DNA of 64,000 nt from assembly GCF_009707125.1 (NCBI RefSeq), contig NZ_WLVL01000040.1, positions 248,001-312,000 of the forward strand, in the 5' to 3' direction. This stretch comes from Arsenicicoccus cauae. Lineage in GTDB: Bacteria > Actinomycetota > Actinomycetes > Actinomycetales > Dermatophilaceae. Positions 1 to 8,934 of the stretch are shown in pieces (position 1 is the stretch's first letter; each line of letters starts with the position of its first letter). Under the pieces are notes generated by a model. The model was given only the letters and a program-made list of their open reading frames with translations, did not search any database and was not told where the DNA came from. The position numbers were made by a program, and so were the translations under genes.

Positions 1-869
1 TGCCGCTCCAGCGCCAGGACTTCGTCGAGATGCTCGAGGCCATGGACGGGCTCCCGATGACCGTGCGCCTGCTCGACCCGCCGCTGCACGAGTTCCTGCC
101 CGACCTGACGGAGCTGTCCGTCAAGGTGGCGGTGGCCGAGGCCAAGGCCGAGACCGACCCCCACGACGTCGAGCTGCTGGCCGCCGTGCGCAAGCAGCAC
201 GAGTCCAACCCCATGCTCGGCCTGCGCGGCGTCCGCCTCGGCCTCACCGTCAAGGGCCTGTTCGCGCTGCAGGTGCGCGCGCTCGCCGAGGCCGCCGCCA
301 TCCGCAGGCAGGCGGGCGGCGACCCCCGGCCGGAAGTCATGGTCCCCCTGGTGGGCTCGATCAACGAGCTCGACCTGATCCGTGACGAGGCCGAGCGGAT
401 CATCGCCGAGGTCGCCGAGCAGCAGGGGGTGCAGCTGCAGATGCCCATCGGCACGATGATCGAGCTGCCCCGCGCGGCGCTCACGGCCGAGCGCATCGCC
501 GAGTCCGCCGACTTCTTCTCGTTCGGGACCAACGACCTGACCCAGACGACCTGGGGCTTCTCGCGCGACGACGTCGAGGCGGCCTTCTTCACCAACTACA
601 TGGACAAGGGCGTCTTCACGGTGTCGCCCTTCGAGACGATCGACCGCACGGGCGTCGGCCGCCTCGTCCAGCTCGGTGCCGAGGGTGGCCGCGCCGGCAA
701 TCCCCGCATCCACCTCGGTGTCTGCGGCGAGCACGGTGGCGACCCCGCGTCGATCCACTTCTTCGACTCCGTCGGCCTGGACTACGTGTCCTGCTCGCCC
801 TTCCGCGTGCCGGTCGCCCGGCTCGAGGCCGGGCGCGCGACGGTCGGGGACAGCGACGCCACCGCCTGA
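1..869 (+). CDS. ppdK: Pyruvate, phosphate dikinase, C-terminal part (5' end outside window)
   Basis: The open frame enters from the left edge (first full codon at base 3) and stops with TGA at 867-869. It covers about 289 residues of the C-terminal PEP/pyruvate-binding TIM-barrel domain. The family interconverts pyruvate, ATP and phosphate with PEP, AMP and pyrophosphate in the cytoplasm. Visible signatures are MDGLPMTVRLLDPPLHEFLP near the start, FGTNDLTQTTWG in the middle and the catalytic-cysteine loop GVCGEHGGDP near base 723, followed by VSCSPFRVPVARLEAG. The full enzyme is about 880-900 residues, so roughly two thirds is missing, including the phosphohistidine and nucleotide-binding domains. 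A long hairpin follows directly. Confidence 0.96.
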   Translation, partial: PLQRQDFVEMLEAMDGLPMTVRLLDPPLHEFLPDLTELSVKVAVAEAKAETDPHDVELLAAVRKQHESNPMLGLRGVRLGLTVKGLFALQVRALAEAAAIRRQAGGDPRPEVMVPLVGSINELDLIRDEAERIIAEVAEQQGVQLQMPIGTMIELPRAALTAERIAESADFFSFGTNDLTQTTWGFSRDDVEAAFFTNYMDKGVFTVSPFETIDRTGVGRLVQLGAEGGRAGNPRIHLGVCGEHGGDPASIHFFDSVGLDYVSCSPFRVPVARLEAGRATVGDSDATA

Positions 870-877
870 CTCTGCGG

Positions 878-933
878 TATGACGTGCGCGTCGGCCCCGG
901 CACCGTCCGGGACCGGCGCGCACGTCCGTCATA
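878..933 (+). terminator. Long GC-rich hairpin after ppdK
   Basis: Left arm 878-900 (begins TATGACGTGCGCG) pairs with right arm 907-933 (ends GCGCGCACGTCCGTCATA), with one 3-base bulge and few mismatches around a 6-base loop (901-906). It starts nine bases after the ppdK stop. There is no T-tract, as is common for actinobacterial terminators. Pairing is read by eye; termination is inferred. Confidence 0.65.
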
Positions 934-1008
934 TCGACCCGTCCCAGCAACGCGGCTCCCATCGCCATCAGGACGCCGGACGTCCGCATCCCGTGCCAGG
1001 CTGGGCCC

Positions 1009-1413
1009 ATGAACCTTCGTTGGTACACCCTGGTCATCGACTGCCACGACATCGCTGCGCAGGCCCGCTGGTGGGCCGAGGTGCTCGACTGGCACATCGT
1101 CTACGAGGACGAGCACGAGGTCGCCGTCGTCCCCCGCGACATGACGGACGAGCCCATCGCCGCCGATCGGTGGGCCTCCACCCCACCCGGCCTGGTGTTC
1201 GTCCCGGTGTCCGAGTCCAAGGCGGTCAAGAACCGCCTCCACATCGACCTCGCGCCCCACGTCGACGACGACCGTGAGGCGCAGATCGACCGGCTGGTGG
1301 CCCTCGGGGCTCGCCGGGTGGACGTGGGTCAGGACCGCACGGACGTGACCTGGGAGGTCCTCGCAGACCCGGAGGGCAACGAGTTCTGCGTGCTGTCCTC
1401 GCGGGACCGCTGA
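1009..1413 (+). CDS. VOC-family (glyoxalase-like) protein
   Basis: A 134-residue protein of the vicinal oxygen chelate superfamily, closest to the small Glyoxalase_6 type. It begins MNLRWYTLVIDCHDIAAQARWWAEVL, the first beta-alpha module with the typical 'A..WW..vL' pattern. It has NRLHIDLAPHVDDD in the middle and ends VLADPEGNEFCVLSS, the family's 'DPeGNeFCl' strand. Candidate metal ligands are the His of LHIDL and the Glu of GNEFC, as in other VOC proteins. Such proteins bind small molecules or catalyse isomerase, lyase or dioxygenase reactions; the substrate cannot be read here. It stands alone, converging on sepH, which ends 18 bases away. Confidence 0.85.
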   Translation: MNLRWYTLVIDCHDIAAQARWWAEVLDWHIVYEDEHEVAVVPRDMTDEPIAADRWASTPPGLVFVPVSESKAVKNRLHIDLAPHVDDDREAQIDRLVALGARRVDVGQDRTDVTWEVLADPEGNEFCVLSSRDR

Positions 1414-1431
1414 GCGCGACCCGTCAACCGG

Positions 1432-3054
1432 TCACTCGGGCTTCGCGCCGAACATGATGTCGTCCCAGCTGGGGACGGACGGTCGACCGGCCTTGCGGCC
1501 CGTCTGGGCACGCCGCTGCGAGCGGTTGCCCGGGGGTGTGGCCCCGCCCACCTGCGCAGGCTCGGTGCGGTCGGGACCTGCCTGGTCGGACGCTGCCTGG
1601 GCGGCCTCGCGCTGGTCGGGCTCCGACGTCTCGGGCTCGGCCGCCCTGGAGCTGGTCCCGCTCGTGTGGTCGGCCAGCGACCTGGACTCGTCGTCACCAC
1701 CGTCCAGGTCGGGCAGGGCTACCTGACCCGGCACGCGAGGGTGCGGCCGCGGAGCGGTGTCAGGTGCCTCGGTCTCGGGCTCCTCGGCGGCGGGCTCCTC
1801 GGCATCGGGGGCGAGCTCGTCGCTGGAGCCGTCAGGTCGCAGCGCCGCGGGGCTCACGGGGCCACCCTGGGGCAGGGCGGGCTCGTCGGGCGAGGGCCGC
1901 GAGAACTCGCCCTCGCGGTCGGCGATGACTTCGTCGACGACGGCGTCCAGCTCGCCCACGGACCCCGCGGACAGGGCCGCGGCGATCTCCTCGCGGTCCA
2001 GGGGCACCGTGGCCTCGGGGGTCGCCCCAGCCTCCGACGGCGCAGCCGGCGCGGACTCGGCCGGCCCCGTCTCCGGCTGCGCGGTGGACGGGGCACCGCG
2101 CCGGCGCGCACGTCCGCGTCGCGGCGCGCGCTCGACGGACGCCTGCTCAACGGGGACCTGCTCGGCGGGCGACTGGTCGGAGGCCTGCTCGACCTCCGCG
2201 GCCATCAGCGGCTCCTGCGTCGGCACCGCGCGCGCTGGCCTCGCCGGGACGCGTCGACGACGAGCGCGGCTGCGCTCCCGCATCGAGTCGACGAGGTCGC
2301 TGTCCTCGTCGTCATCGTGCTGGCGGCGGGTCCGCGCGGGCTCGGGAGCCGTGATGGGGCGCAGGTCGTCACCGCCGTCGTCGCCCTGCTGGGGGGAGTG
2401 GATCCCGCCCTCGGACTCGACGTCGTAGACGCGGGGCGTGGCGGTGCGCGGCACCAGCGGAGCCGGGCCCGTGGTGCTCGGTGCGTCATCGCCGGTCAGC
2501 CAGCGCGCCTCGTCGTCGATCGGCTCCACGGCGCGGGTGCCGAGGTCGAAGTGCCACCGCGCCTCGCGCAGCCGCCCACCGGCGGCGAACGTCAGGGCCA
2601 GCGTCCACGGCGAGTCGGCGCCGCGCCACGCGTCCCAGGACGCGCTCGTGGGGTCGACACCCCGCTCGGTCAGGCGGTCGGCCACGCGGCTCGCCAGCAA
2701 GGGGGACGGCTGGCCGCCCGGGGACCGCAGCCGCACCGACGTCGCCAGCCCGGCGACGTGCTCCCGCTCGGCGATGATCGGCCCCTCGTAACGGGCGATC
2801 CGCTCCAGGGACCATCCCGTGAGCTCGGCCACCTCGTCGGCCGAGGCACCAGCGCGGATGAGGGCCTGGACCTGGCGAGGGCCGGCGGACGGGGCTGCGT
2901 CCCCGCCCCCCGCGGGGCGGGGACGCTCGTGGCGCACGGCCGATCGCAGCGCCGAGTCGAGCGGGACCCGGTAGCGGGCGCCGTCGTCGGTCGCGAGCAG
3001 CAGATGCACGCCGTCGTCCGCGATCCCGACCAACCGCAGGTCCTGCACGCTCAT
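1432..3054 (-). CDS. sepH: Septation protein SepH (DUF3071)
   Basis: A 540-residue protein starting MSVQDLRLVGIADDGVHLLL. The N-terminal DUF3071 domain (about 1-190) contains a helix-turn-helix-like stretch, VQALIRAGASADEVAELTGW, near residues 60-85. A long disordered Ala/Pro/Glu/Arg-rich linker follows, and the C-terminus carries the short conserved motif RPSVPSWDDIMFG just before the stop. In Streptomyces and mycobacteria SepH binds FtsZ and promotes Z-ring assembly. That architecture (folded N-terminus, variable linker, conserved tail) is seen directly; the division role is family knowledge. The linker length is the main variable part. It is divergent from the TRIC gene across a 202-base region in which I see no clear operator. 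Confidence 0.93.
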   Translation of the reverse strand: MSVQDLRLVGIADDGVHLLLATDDGARYRVPLDSALRSAVRHERPRPAGGGDAAPSAGPRQVQALIRAGASADEVAELTGWSLERIARYEGPIIAEREHVAGLATSVRLRSPGGQPSPLLASRVADRLTERGVDPTSASWDAWRGADSPWTLALTFAAGGRLREARWHFDLGTRAVEPIDDEARWLTGDDAPSTTGPAPLVPRTATPRVYDVESEGGIHSPQQGDDGGDDLRPITAPEPARTRRQHDDDEDSDLVDSMRERSRARRRRVPARPARAVPTQEPLMAAEVEQASDQSPAEQVPVEQASVERAPRRGRARRRGAPSTAQPETGPAESAPAAPSEAGATPEATVPLDREEIAAALSAGSVGELDAVVDEVIADREGEFSRPSPDEPALPQGGPVSPAALRPDGSSDELAPDAEEPAAEEPETEAPDTAPRPHPRVPGQVALPDLDGGDDESRSLADHTSGTSSRAAEPETSEPDQREAAQAASDQAGPDRTEPAQVGGATPPGNRSQRRAQTGRKAGRPSVPSWDDIMFGAKPE

Positions 3055-3256
3055 GAAGTCTCCGTCCTACCGCTCGCAGGCCCGGCGCGGGGGTGCCCAG
3101 CACATGCCCAGTACACGTCGACCCTAGGTTTTCACGGAACCAGGCGTCCACCAACCGACCACGCCGACCGACGCAGCCGGCCCCACCCGCTCCTCCCCGG
3201 CGTCGTGGGCAAGGGATGCGGGGCGGGGACGGCTCGGCCACTAGGCTGCTCGGGAC

Positions 3257-3883
3257 ATGGTGACCTCCTACCCCCAAGCTCTGCTGGGCCTCGACCTCGT
3301 CGGCGTCTTCGCCTTCGCCCTGTCCGGGGGCCTCGTCGGTGTCCGCAAGGGGCTCGACATCTTCGGCGTGCTCGTGCTGGCCTGCGTGACCGCGCTGGGG
3401 GGAGGCGTGCTGCGCGACGTCGTCCTGGACGTCCGCCCGGTCGGTCTCACCGACTGGCGCCTCGTGCTGGCGGCGGTGATCGCCGGGCTGGTCGCCTTCG
3501 GCTACGCCCACGTGGTGCAGCGCCTGTCCAAGCTGGTCCTGACCTTCGACGCCTTGGGGCTCGCGACCTTTGCGATCGCCGGGACGGTCAAGGCCCTCAG
3601 CCTCGACGCGCCCGCCCTCGAGTCCGTCCTCATCGGCTTGATGACCGCGGTGGGCGGCGGCATGGTGCGCGACGTCCTCGCCGGGGTCGTGCCGGAGGTG
3701 CTGCGCACCCAGCTGTATGCCGTGCCCGCCCTCGCCGGCAGCGCCCTGCTCGTGGCCCTGACCTCCCTGGACGTGACCGGGCCGGTGCCGAGCATCGTCT
3801 GCGCAGGCTTCGTCTTCGCCGTCCGGATGGCCGCGCTGCGGTGGCACTGGTCGGCACCCCGATCCCCGAGGAGTCTCCCGTGA
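3257..3883 (+). CDS. TRIC/UPF0126-family membrane protein
   Basis: A 208-residue, very hydrophobic protein made of two homologous halves, each about three membrane segments. The repeats show as ALGGGVLRDVVL in the first half and AVGGGMVRDVLAG in the second, the glycine-rich signature of UPF0126 (YicG/TRIC) proteins. Prokaryotic TRIC homologues form trimeric monovalent-cation channels; cargo and role in this organism are unknown. The stop TGA overlaps the GTG start of hemH (GTGA, 3880-3883), so the two are probably translationally coupled. Confidence 0.85.
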   Translation: MVTSYPQALLGLDLVGVFAFALSGGLVGVRKGLDIFGVLVLACVTALGGGVLRDVVLDVRPVGLTDWRLVLAAVIAGLVAFGYAHVVQRLSKLVLTFDALGLATFAIAGTVKALSLDAPALESVLIGLMTAVGGGMVRDVLAGVVPEVLRTQLYAVPALAGSALLVALTSLDVTGPVPSIVCAGFVFAVRMAALRWHWSAPRSPRSLP

Positions 3884-5043
3884 CCACACGACCCGAGCAG
3901 GCCCGCGAGGACGTCGACCCGTCCGACGGCACCCGCGGCCCCTCCGTCCCCAGCGACCCCAGCGACCCTTATGATGCCGTGCTCGTCCTGTCCTTCGGTG
4001 GCCCCGAGCGCCCCGAGGACGTGCTGCCCTTCCTGAGGCAGGTCACGGCCGGGCGGGGCATCCCCGACGAGCGTCTGGCCGTGGTGGGGCAGCACTACTA
4101 CGACCGCGGGGGACGCAGCCCCGTCAACGACCTCGGCCGCGCGCTCGTCGCCGCGCTGCACGACGAGCTGGGGCGTCGCGGCGCCGAGCTGCCCGTCGTG
4201 CTGGGCAACCGCAACTGGTCGCCCTGGCTCGACGACGCCCTGCGGTCCCTGCACGACGGCGGGGCGCGCCGGGTCGTGACGGTGGTGACGAGCGCCTTCT
4301 CGTCATACTCCTCCTGCCGGCAGTATCGCGAGAACCTGTCGGACGCCGTGGACGCCCTCGGCGCCGAGGGTCACGAGCTGGTCGTCGACAAGGTGCGCGT
4401 CTACGCCACCCACCCCGGCTTCGCCCGCACCATGGCCGGCCTCGCGGCCGACACCGCCGCCGGGCTGCCGCGCGAGGTGCTCCCCTCGACCCGCATGGTT
4501 CACGTGACGCACTCCATCCCGCTGTGGATGCAGGAGTCCTCCGGGCCGAAGGACGCGCCGGACGTGTCCTACCGCCACCAGCACGAGCAGCTCGCCGCGC
4601 TGGTCGACGCCACCGTCGAGCAGCGCCTCGGCGTCCCGCTGCCCAGCACGCTGGCCTATTGCTCGCGCTCCGGCCCGCCCTCTCAGCCATGGCTCGAGCC
4701 CGACATCAACGAGCACCTCGCGGACCTCGCCGGCGAGGGGGTCTCGGACGTGGTCGTGGCCCCGATCGGCTTCGTGTCGGACCACATGGAGGTCGTCTAC
4801 GACCTCGACACGGAGGCCGCGGCCACGGCCGCCGCCCTCGGGCTGCGGCTGCACCGCGTGCCCACGGTGGGCACGCACCCGGACTTCGTGGCCGGTCTGG
4901 CCGACCTGGTGCTGGAGCGAGCGGCCGAGGCCCGTGGCGAGGTCGTCGAGCGGGCGGCGGTGCCCCCGGGCGCCTTGTGGTCGACCTGCCCGGCGGGGTG
5001 CTGCGCGGGGCGCGAGGACCGGCCGGCCCTCTGCGGGGGCTGA
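3880..5043 (+). CDS. hemH: Ferrochelatase (coproporphyrin ferrochelatase type)
   Basis: 387 residues from a GTG start overlapping the previous stop. Residues 30-340 match the ferrochelatase fold: [19 protein letters not shown] at the start, [13 protein letters not shown], the metal-site His211 in VTHSIPLW and Glu304 in [12 protein letters not shown]. The C-terminus carries a cysteine cluster (CPAGCCAG, then a final Cys) that could bind the [2Fe-2S] cluster known from actinobacterial ferrochelatases. In Gram-positive bacteria this enzyme normally inserts iron into coproporphyrin III rather than protoporphyrin. The 30-residue N-terminal extension is Pro/Asp-rich and probably disordered. HemE of the same pathway is 41 kb away. 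A start further in is possible, but the overlap favours GTG 3880. Confidence 0.95.
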   Translation: MTTRPEQAREDVDPSDGTRGPSVPSDPSDPYDAVLVLSFGGPERPEDVLPFLRQVTAGRGIPDERLAVVGQHYYDRGGRSPVNDLGRALVAALHDELGRRGAELPVVLGNRNWSPWLDDALRSLHDGGARRVVTVVTSAFSSYSSCRQYRENLSDAVDALGAEGHELVVDKVRVYATHPGFARTMAGLAADTAAGLPREVLPSTRMVHVTHSIPLWMQESSGPKDAPDVSYRHQHEQLAALVDATVEQRLGVPLPSTLAYCSRSGPPSQPWLEPDINEHLADLAGEGVSDVVVAPIGFVSDHMEVVYDLDTEAAATAAALGLRLHRVPTVGTHPDFVAGLADLVLERAAEARGEVVERAAVPPGALWSTCPAGCCAGREDRPALCGG

Positions 5044-5069
5044 GCGCGGGCCGGTGCCAGAATGGGTTC

Positions 5070-5945
5070 ATGTCGCAGACCCCGCAGCCACCCGCCGGCA
5101 TCGACCTGCTCGCTCTGGAGTCGCTGGCCCTCGACGTCGCCCGCACCTGCGCCCGCCTGATCGTCGACGAACGACCCCGCGACCTGGGGGTCGCGGCCAC
5201 CAAGTCCAGCCGCACCGACGTCGTCACGATCATGGACCGGCGCTCCGAGGATCTGGCCCGCGAGCTGCTCGGCCGGGCCCGTCCGGACGACGGGTTCCAC
5301 GGCGAGGAGAGCAGCCGCGTGGCGACCACCTCGGGCATCACCTGGGTCGTCGACCCGATCGACGGGACGGTCAACTACCTCTACGACATACCCGCGTATG
5401 CCGTCTCCGTGGCCGCCGTGGTGGGCGACCCAGCCGTCCCCGGGGCCTGGGCCCCGGTCGCCGCGGCGGTGGTGGACGCGGCGCGCGGCGATGCCTACGT
5501 CGCGCGGCGCGGGGGCGGCGCGCGCCTGCTGCGGACCGACCCCCGGCGACCCGAGGCGGGGCACGAGGAGCAGCCGCTCGCCTGCGCGGCGACGGACGAC
5601 CTCGGCGGGGCGCTGTGCGGCACGGGCTTCGGCTACGACGCGGACGTGCGGGCGGAGCAGGGGCGCGTCGTCGCGGGGGTGCTGCCGCAGGTCCGCGACG
5701 TCCGCCGCGGCGGGAGCGCGGCGCTCGACCTGTGCTGGGTCGCCGAGGGACGCCTCGACGTCTACTACGAGCAAGGGCTGCACGAGTGGGACCTCGCCGG
5801 GGCCTGGCTCGTCGTCACCGAGGCCGGGGGCCAGGTGCTGGGGCTGCGCGGCTCCGCCCCGGCAGACCCCTTCACCGTCGCGGGCCCGCCCGCGCTGACC
5901 GGCATGCTCGTGCCGGTGCTGGAGGGGCTGGTCGCGCCGTCCTGA
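5070..5945 (+). CDS. Inositol monophosphatase family protein
   Basis: 291 residues from ATG 5070. The three metal-binding motifs of the Li+-sensitive phosphatase family are present: GEE at 78-80, DPIDGT at 95-100 and WDLAGA with Asp241. Family members hydrolyse inositol-1-phosphate, histidinol phosphate, fructose-1,6-bisphosphate or 3'-phosphoadenosine 5'-phosphate; the substrate cannot be chosen from sequence. It lies 26 bases after hemH on the same strand and may be co-transcribed. A 24-bp tandem repeat begins eight bases after its stop. Confidence 0.92.
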   Translation: MSQTPQPPAGIDLLALESLALDVARTCARLIVDERPRDLGVAATKSSRTDVVTIMDRRSEDLARELLGRARPDDGFHGEESSRVATTSGITWVVDPIDGTVNYLYDIPAYAVSVAAVVGDPAVPGAWAPVAAAVVDAARGDAYVARRGGGARLLRTDPRRPEAGHEEQPLACAATDDLGGALCGTGFGYDADVRAEQGRVVAGVLPQVRDVRRGGSAALDLCWVAEGRLDVYYEQGLHEWDLAGAWLVVTEAGGQVLGLRGSAPADPFTVAGPPALTGMLVPVLEGLVAPS

Positions 5946-5952
5946 GGCCCGC

Positions 5953-6024
5953 CAGAGCGCCGGTCAGGGGGGCGCCCAGAGTGCCGGTCAGGGGACCGAT
6001 CAGAGTGCCGGTCAGGGGGCCGGC
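5953..6024 (+). repeat. 24-bp tandem repeat, three units
   Basis: Units begin at 5953, 5977 and 6001, an exact 24-bp period. The first 18 bases are almost invariant (CAGAGTGCCGGTCAGGGG, with one C for T in unit 1) and the last six vary. It sits immediately 3' of the inositol phosphatase gene and about 150 bases before the DUF4193 gene. No reading frame seems to use it. Confidence 0.9.
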
Positions 6025-6171
6025 CCAGGCCGACCCTCTCCCGAGATGCAGCCGATCTCGATTTCGGGCACAATGCGCCGCGAGCCCGGGCACAAAACCG
6101 ACCAGCGATGCGTTGGACCCGGCGCACCGTCGGGGGAGGTCCCCGCCGAGAGCTGCATGGAGAGGGCCCAC

Positions 6172-6468
6172 ATGGCAACTGACTACGACGCACCGCGCAA
6201 GACCGACGACGACCTCTCCGAGGACTCCATCGAGGAGCTCAAGGCTCGTCGCGGCGACACCGCCTCGTCGAGCGTGGACGTCGACGAGACCGAGCAGGCC
6301 GAGGGCTTCGAGCTGCCCGGGGCGGACCTGTCCGGCGAGGAGCTCTCCGTGCGTGTGCTCCCGCGCCAGGCCGACGAGTTCACCTGCAGCCGTTGTTTCC
6401 TCGTGCACCACCGCAGCCAGCTCGCCAAGGAGGTCGGCGGCCAGCCGGTCTGCCGTGAGTGCGCCTGA
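6172..6468 (+). CDS. DUF4193 small zinc-ribbon-like protein
   Basis: 98 residues. ATG 6172 is chosen because it gives the family's usual start, MATDYDAPR, and follows a GGAGAGG ribosome site; a longer in-frame start at 6046 exists but lacks both. The N-terminal half is strongly acidic. The C-terminal half has two CxxC-type pairs (FTCSRCF and VCRECA, the latter at the very end), a likely zinc knuckle. DUF4193 is widespread in actinobacteria, with no established function known to me. Its stop overlaps dut, so the two are probably coupled. Confidence 0.88.
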   Translation: MATDYDAPRKTDDDLSEDSIEELKARRGDTASSSVDVDETEQAEGFELPGADLSGEELSVRVLPRQADEFTCSRCFLVHHRSQLAKEVGGQPVCRECA

Positions 6469-6907
6469 CGAGATCGAGGTGCTGCTGCTCCGGCTCGACC
6501 CGGAGCTGGCGCCCCCGGCATACGCCCACCACGACGACGCCGGTGCCGACCTGCGCGCCCGCGAGGACCACGTCCTCGGCCCGGGCGAGCGGTGCCTCGT
6601 CCCGACCGGGGTCGCGGTCGCGATCCCGCAGGGGTATGCCGGCTTCGTCCACCCGAGGTCGGGGCTGGCCGCACGGCACGGGGTGACGATCGTCAACGCG
6701 CCCGGCACGGTGGACGCGGGCTACCGGGGCGAGATCCTCGTCAACCTGCTCAACACCGATCACGAGCACGCGGTCCGGATCAGCCGCGGTGATCGCATCG
6801 CCCAGCTCGTCCTCCAGCGCGTCTCCCGCGCCAGGTTCCGGACAGTAGACTCGCTGCCGGAGTCCGTCCGCGGAGTCACCGGGCACGGGGCCAGCGGACG
6901 CGCCTGA
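6455..6907 (+). CDS. dut: dUTP diphosphatase
   Basis: 150 residues from GTG 6455, overlapping the DUF4193 gene by 14 bases. The five trimeric-dUTPase motifs are seen: AGADLRA (motif 1), [11 protein letters not shown] (motif 2), [15 protein letters not shown] (motif 3, with the catalytic Asp and uracil-binding Tyr), GDRIAQLVL (motif 4) and the glycine-rich tail [11 protein letters not shown] (motif 5, here RGVTGHGAS rather than the common RGxGGFGST). It hydrolyses dUTP to dUMP, keeping uracil out of DNA and feeding thymidylate synthesis. Confidence 0.95.
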   Translation: MSAPDEIEVLLLRLDPELAPPAYAHHDDAGADLRAREDHVLGPGERCLVPTGVAVAIPQGYAGFVHPRSGLAARHGVTIVNAPGTVDAGYRGEILVNLLNTDHEHAVRISRGDRIAQLVLQRVSRARFRTVDSLPESVRGVTGHGASGRA

Positions 6908-6943
6908 CGACCCACGCCCCACCACCTGAAGGACACCGATCCC

Positions 6944-7693
6944 GTGGCTCTCTTCCGCCGAGGCAAGGCCGGCAAGGCCGACGTCGACAGCACCGCCGCC
7001 GACACCACGACGCAGGCCCCCGCCCCGCAGCCGGCCAAGGAGCAGGGTCCCTACGACCGCACCGAGGTCAGCGAGCTCGGCGAGCGGCTGGACCTCGGGT
7101 CGCTGTGGGTCCCCGGGATCACCGGCATGGAGCTGCGGCTCGAGCTCGACCAGCAGACCGGGGACGTCGTGGCGGTGAGCTGCCACCTGGCGGGCTCGGC
7201 CCTGCAGCTGCAGGCCTTCGCCGCGCCGCGGACCCTCGGCATCTGGGACGACATCCGCGACGAGATCGCGGCCGGCATCCAGGGGCAGGGCGGCGCGGCC
7301 GAGACGCGCGACGGCAGGTTCGGCACCGAGCTGGCGGTCCAGATGCCCACCGGCCCCGGCAGCTTCGCCCCGGCGCGCTTCCTCGGCGTCGACGGCTCTC
7401 GCTGGTTCCTGCGGGGGTTCCTGTCAGGCCCGGCCGCGGAGGACGACCAGCAGGCGGCCGAGCTGCTGCAGGTCTTTGCCGATGTGGTGGTGGTGCGCGG
7501 CGACCAGGCGATGGCGCCCCGGGAGCTGCTGCCCCTGACCCTGCCCGAGGGAGCCCAGCCGGGCTTCGACGAGGCCGGTCAGGACGGTCTGGACAGGCAC
7601 GACGGGCACGACGACGCGCGGCACCGGTCCGCTCGTGGGACCGACGACCTCCAGCCCTTCGAGCGCGGGCCCGAGATCACCGAGATCCGCTGA
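6944..7693 (+). CDS. DUF3710 protein
   Basis: 249 residues from GTG 6944 (MALFRRGKAGKAD). Residues 35-205 match DUF3710, seen as VSELGERLDLGSLWVPG and LGVDGSRWFLRGFLSG. The N-terminus is basic and the last 45 residues are acidic and histidine-rich, likely disordered. The function of the family is unknown. In actinobacteria it sits, as here, between dut and an OB-fold protein. Its stop codon overlaps the next ATG (TGATG), so the three following genes look like one translation unit. Confidence 0.87.
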   Translation: MALFRRGKAGKADVDSTAADTTTQAPAPQPAKEQGPYDRTEVSELGERLDLGSLWVPGITGMELRLELDQQTGDVVAVSCHLAGSALQLQAFAAPRTLGIWDDIRDEIAAGIQGQGGAAETRDGRFGTELAVQMPTGPGSFAPARFLGVDGSRWFLRGFLSGPAAEDDQQAAELLQVFADVVVVRGDQAMAPRELLPLTLPEGAQPGFDEAGQDGLDRHDGHDDARHRSARGTDDLQPFERGPEITEIR

Positions 7694-8103
7694 TGGCCAC
7701 GCGCGCCGACCGCCGAGGCGGCTTCCTGCGCCGAGCGCTGCACCGGATGGTGCGACCGGCGGAGGAGATCGAGGACCACGAGCTTCGCTCGGACTCCGAC
7801 CGGCTCGGCGTGACCTGCATCGCCGATCTCGTCGACCGCGAGATCGCCACGGTCTCCGGCGCGGTCCGGTCCACGACCCTGAGCCCCGAGGGCACGGTGC
7901 CCGCGCTCAAGGCCGAGATCTACGACGGCTCCCAGCCCCTCCAGCTCATCTGGCTCGGCCGGCGCCGCATCGCGGGCGTCCGTCCCGGCACCTACCTCAC
8001 CGCCCACGGGCGCGTCTGCCGGGTCGAGGGCGTCCCCACCATCTACAACCCCCACTACGAGCTGCTGCCCGGGCGGGGCACGCCCACCGCCGGGGGACGG
8101 TGA
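7693..8103 (+). CDS. OB-fold nucleic-acid-binding-domain protein
   Basis: 136 residues from ATG 7693. Residues 45-130 resemble the tRNA_anti/OB-fold: IADLVDREIATVSGAVRSTTL, then LKAEIYDGSQPLQLIWLGRRRIAGVRPGTYLTAHGRV. A basic N-terminus (about 20 residues) could aid nucleic acid or membrane contact. The binding partner is not known. The neighbouring DUF3710 and DUF3159 genes overlap it on both sides, suggesting a shared task; no function is assigned. Confidence 0.82.
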   Translation: MATRADRRGGFLRRALHRMVRPAEEIEDHELRSDSDRLGVTCIADLVDREIATVSGAVRSTTLSPEGTVPALKAEIYDGSQPLQLIWLGRRRIAGVRPGTYLTAHGRVCRVEGVPTIYNPHYELLPGRGTPTAGGR

Positions 8104-8780
8104 CCGTGTCCGCCGACGTCGAGATGGTCGAGCATCTGATTCGCGCGCGGCTGGCCACCGCCGTCGGGGGCCTGCGGGGGTCGATCGAGGCCGCGCTGCC
8201 CACGATCGCCTTCGTCGTCGTGTGGCTGGTGACGAGCGACGTACGCACCGCGGTGATCGCCTCGCTCGTCCCCGTGGCCGTCCTGCTCCTGGCGCGGCTC
8301 GTCCAGCGGCAGACGCCCCAGTACGTCCTGTCCAGCCTGGTCGCGACCGCGCTCGCGGCGTTCTTCGCGCTCCGGTCGGGGCGGGCCGAGGACGCCTTCC
8401 TGCCCGGCATGGCGCTCAGCGCCGCCTACCTCGCCGGGACGCTCCTGTCGATCCTCGGACGGGTGCCGGCCGTCGGCTTCCTCGTGGCCATCGGCGACCC
8501 GGGCTACCGCGAGGACCCGCTCGGGTGGCGGCGCAACGAGCCGCTTGTGCGGGTGAGCGCCCGCCTGACCTGGGTGCTCGTGTGCTTGTTCGCGCTCCGG
8601 CTGCTCGTGATGGTCCCGCTCTACCTCGCCGGTCAGGTCGCCGCCCTCGGCGTCGCCAAGATCGCCCTGGGGTGGCCCGCCTACCTCGCCGCGGTCGCCG
8701 TGATGGGCCTCATCCTGGTCAAGGGAGCCACCCCGGTGGAGCGCGAGGAGCTGGGGCACGAGGCGGACCGGCAGCTCTGA
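8100..8780 (+). CDS. DUF3159 integral membrane protein
   Basis: 226 residues from GTG 8100, overlapping the previous stop by four bases (GTGA). Five or six hydrophobic segments are visible, with the family's signature region QTPQYVLSSLVATALAAFFALRSG and a conserved loop, IGDPGYREDPLGWRRNEPLVR. DUF3159 proteins are actinobacterial membrane proteins without a known activity. It converges on the ceoC-like gene; a 50-bp repeat and a strong hairpin fill the gap. Confidence 0.87.
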   Translation: MTVSADVEMVEHLIRARLATAVGGLRGSIEAALPTIAFVVVWLVTSDVRTAVIASLVPVAVLLLARLVQRQTPQYVLSSLVATALAAFFALRSGRAEDAFLPGMALSAAYLAGTLLSILGRVPAVGFLVAIGDPGYREDPLGWRRNEPLVRVSARLTWVLVCLFALRLLVMVPLYLAGQVAALGVAKIALGWPAYLAAVAVMGLILVKGATPVEREELGHEADRQL

Positions 8781-8850
8781 GCTGAGGTCCGGGTGTGTCG
8801 AGCGCGAGGCGGCGGACACCATGCGACCTGAGCCCAGTGCCGCCGACGCA

Positions 8851-8934
8851 CCTACCCCCGGTAGTCACATCGACCGGCCTTCGTCCCCCAGGCTGATGCC
8901 CCTACCCCCGGTAGTCACATCGACCGGGGGTAGG
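8851..8934. repeat. 50-bp intergenic repeat family, locus A
   Basis: Two copies with an exact 50-bp period: CCTACCCCCGGTAGTCACAT begins at 8851 and again at 8901, identical over 27 bases. The middle of unit 1 reads CTTCGTCCCCCAGG. The same period and closely related sequence recur at 55171-55320. Both loci lie between convergent genes. No unique spacers, so this is not a CRISPR array. Confidence 0.88.
8901..8934. terminator. Perfect 12-bp hairpin between convergent genes
   Basis: CCTACCCCCGGT (8901-8912) is exactly complementary to ACCGGGGGTAGG (8923-8934), with a 10-base loop. It ends one base before the ceoC-like stop codon and could stop transcription from both sides. It is formed by the second copy of the 50-bp repeat. 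Confidence 0.7.

Noticed and set aside
1666-3879. N-terminal extension of the hemH frame over sepH and the TRIC gene
   Set aside because: The stop-free frame is much longer than ferrochelatase; only the part from GTG 3880 shows homology.
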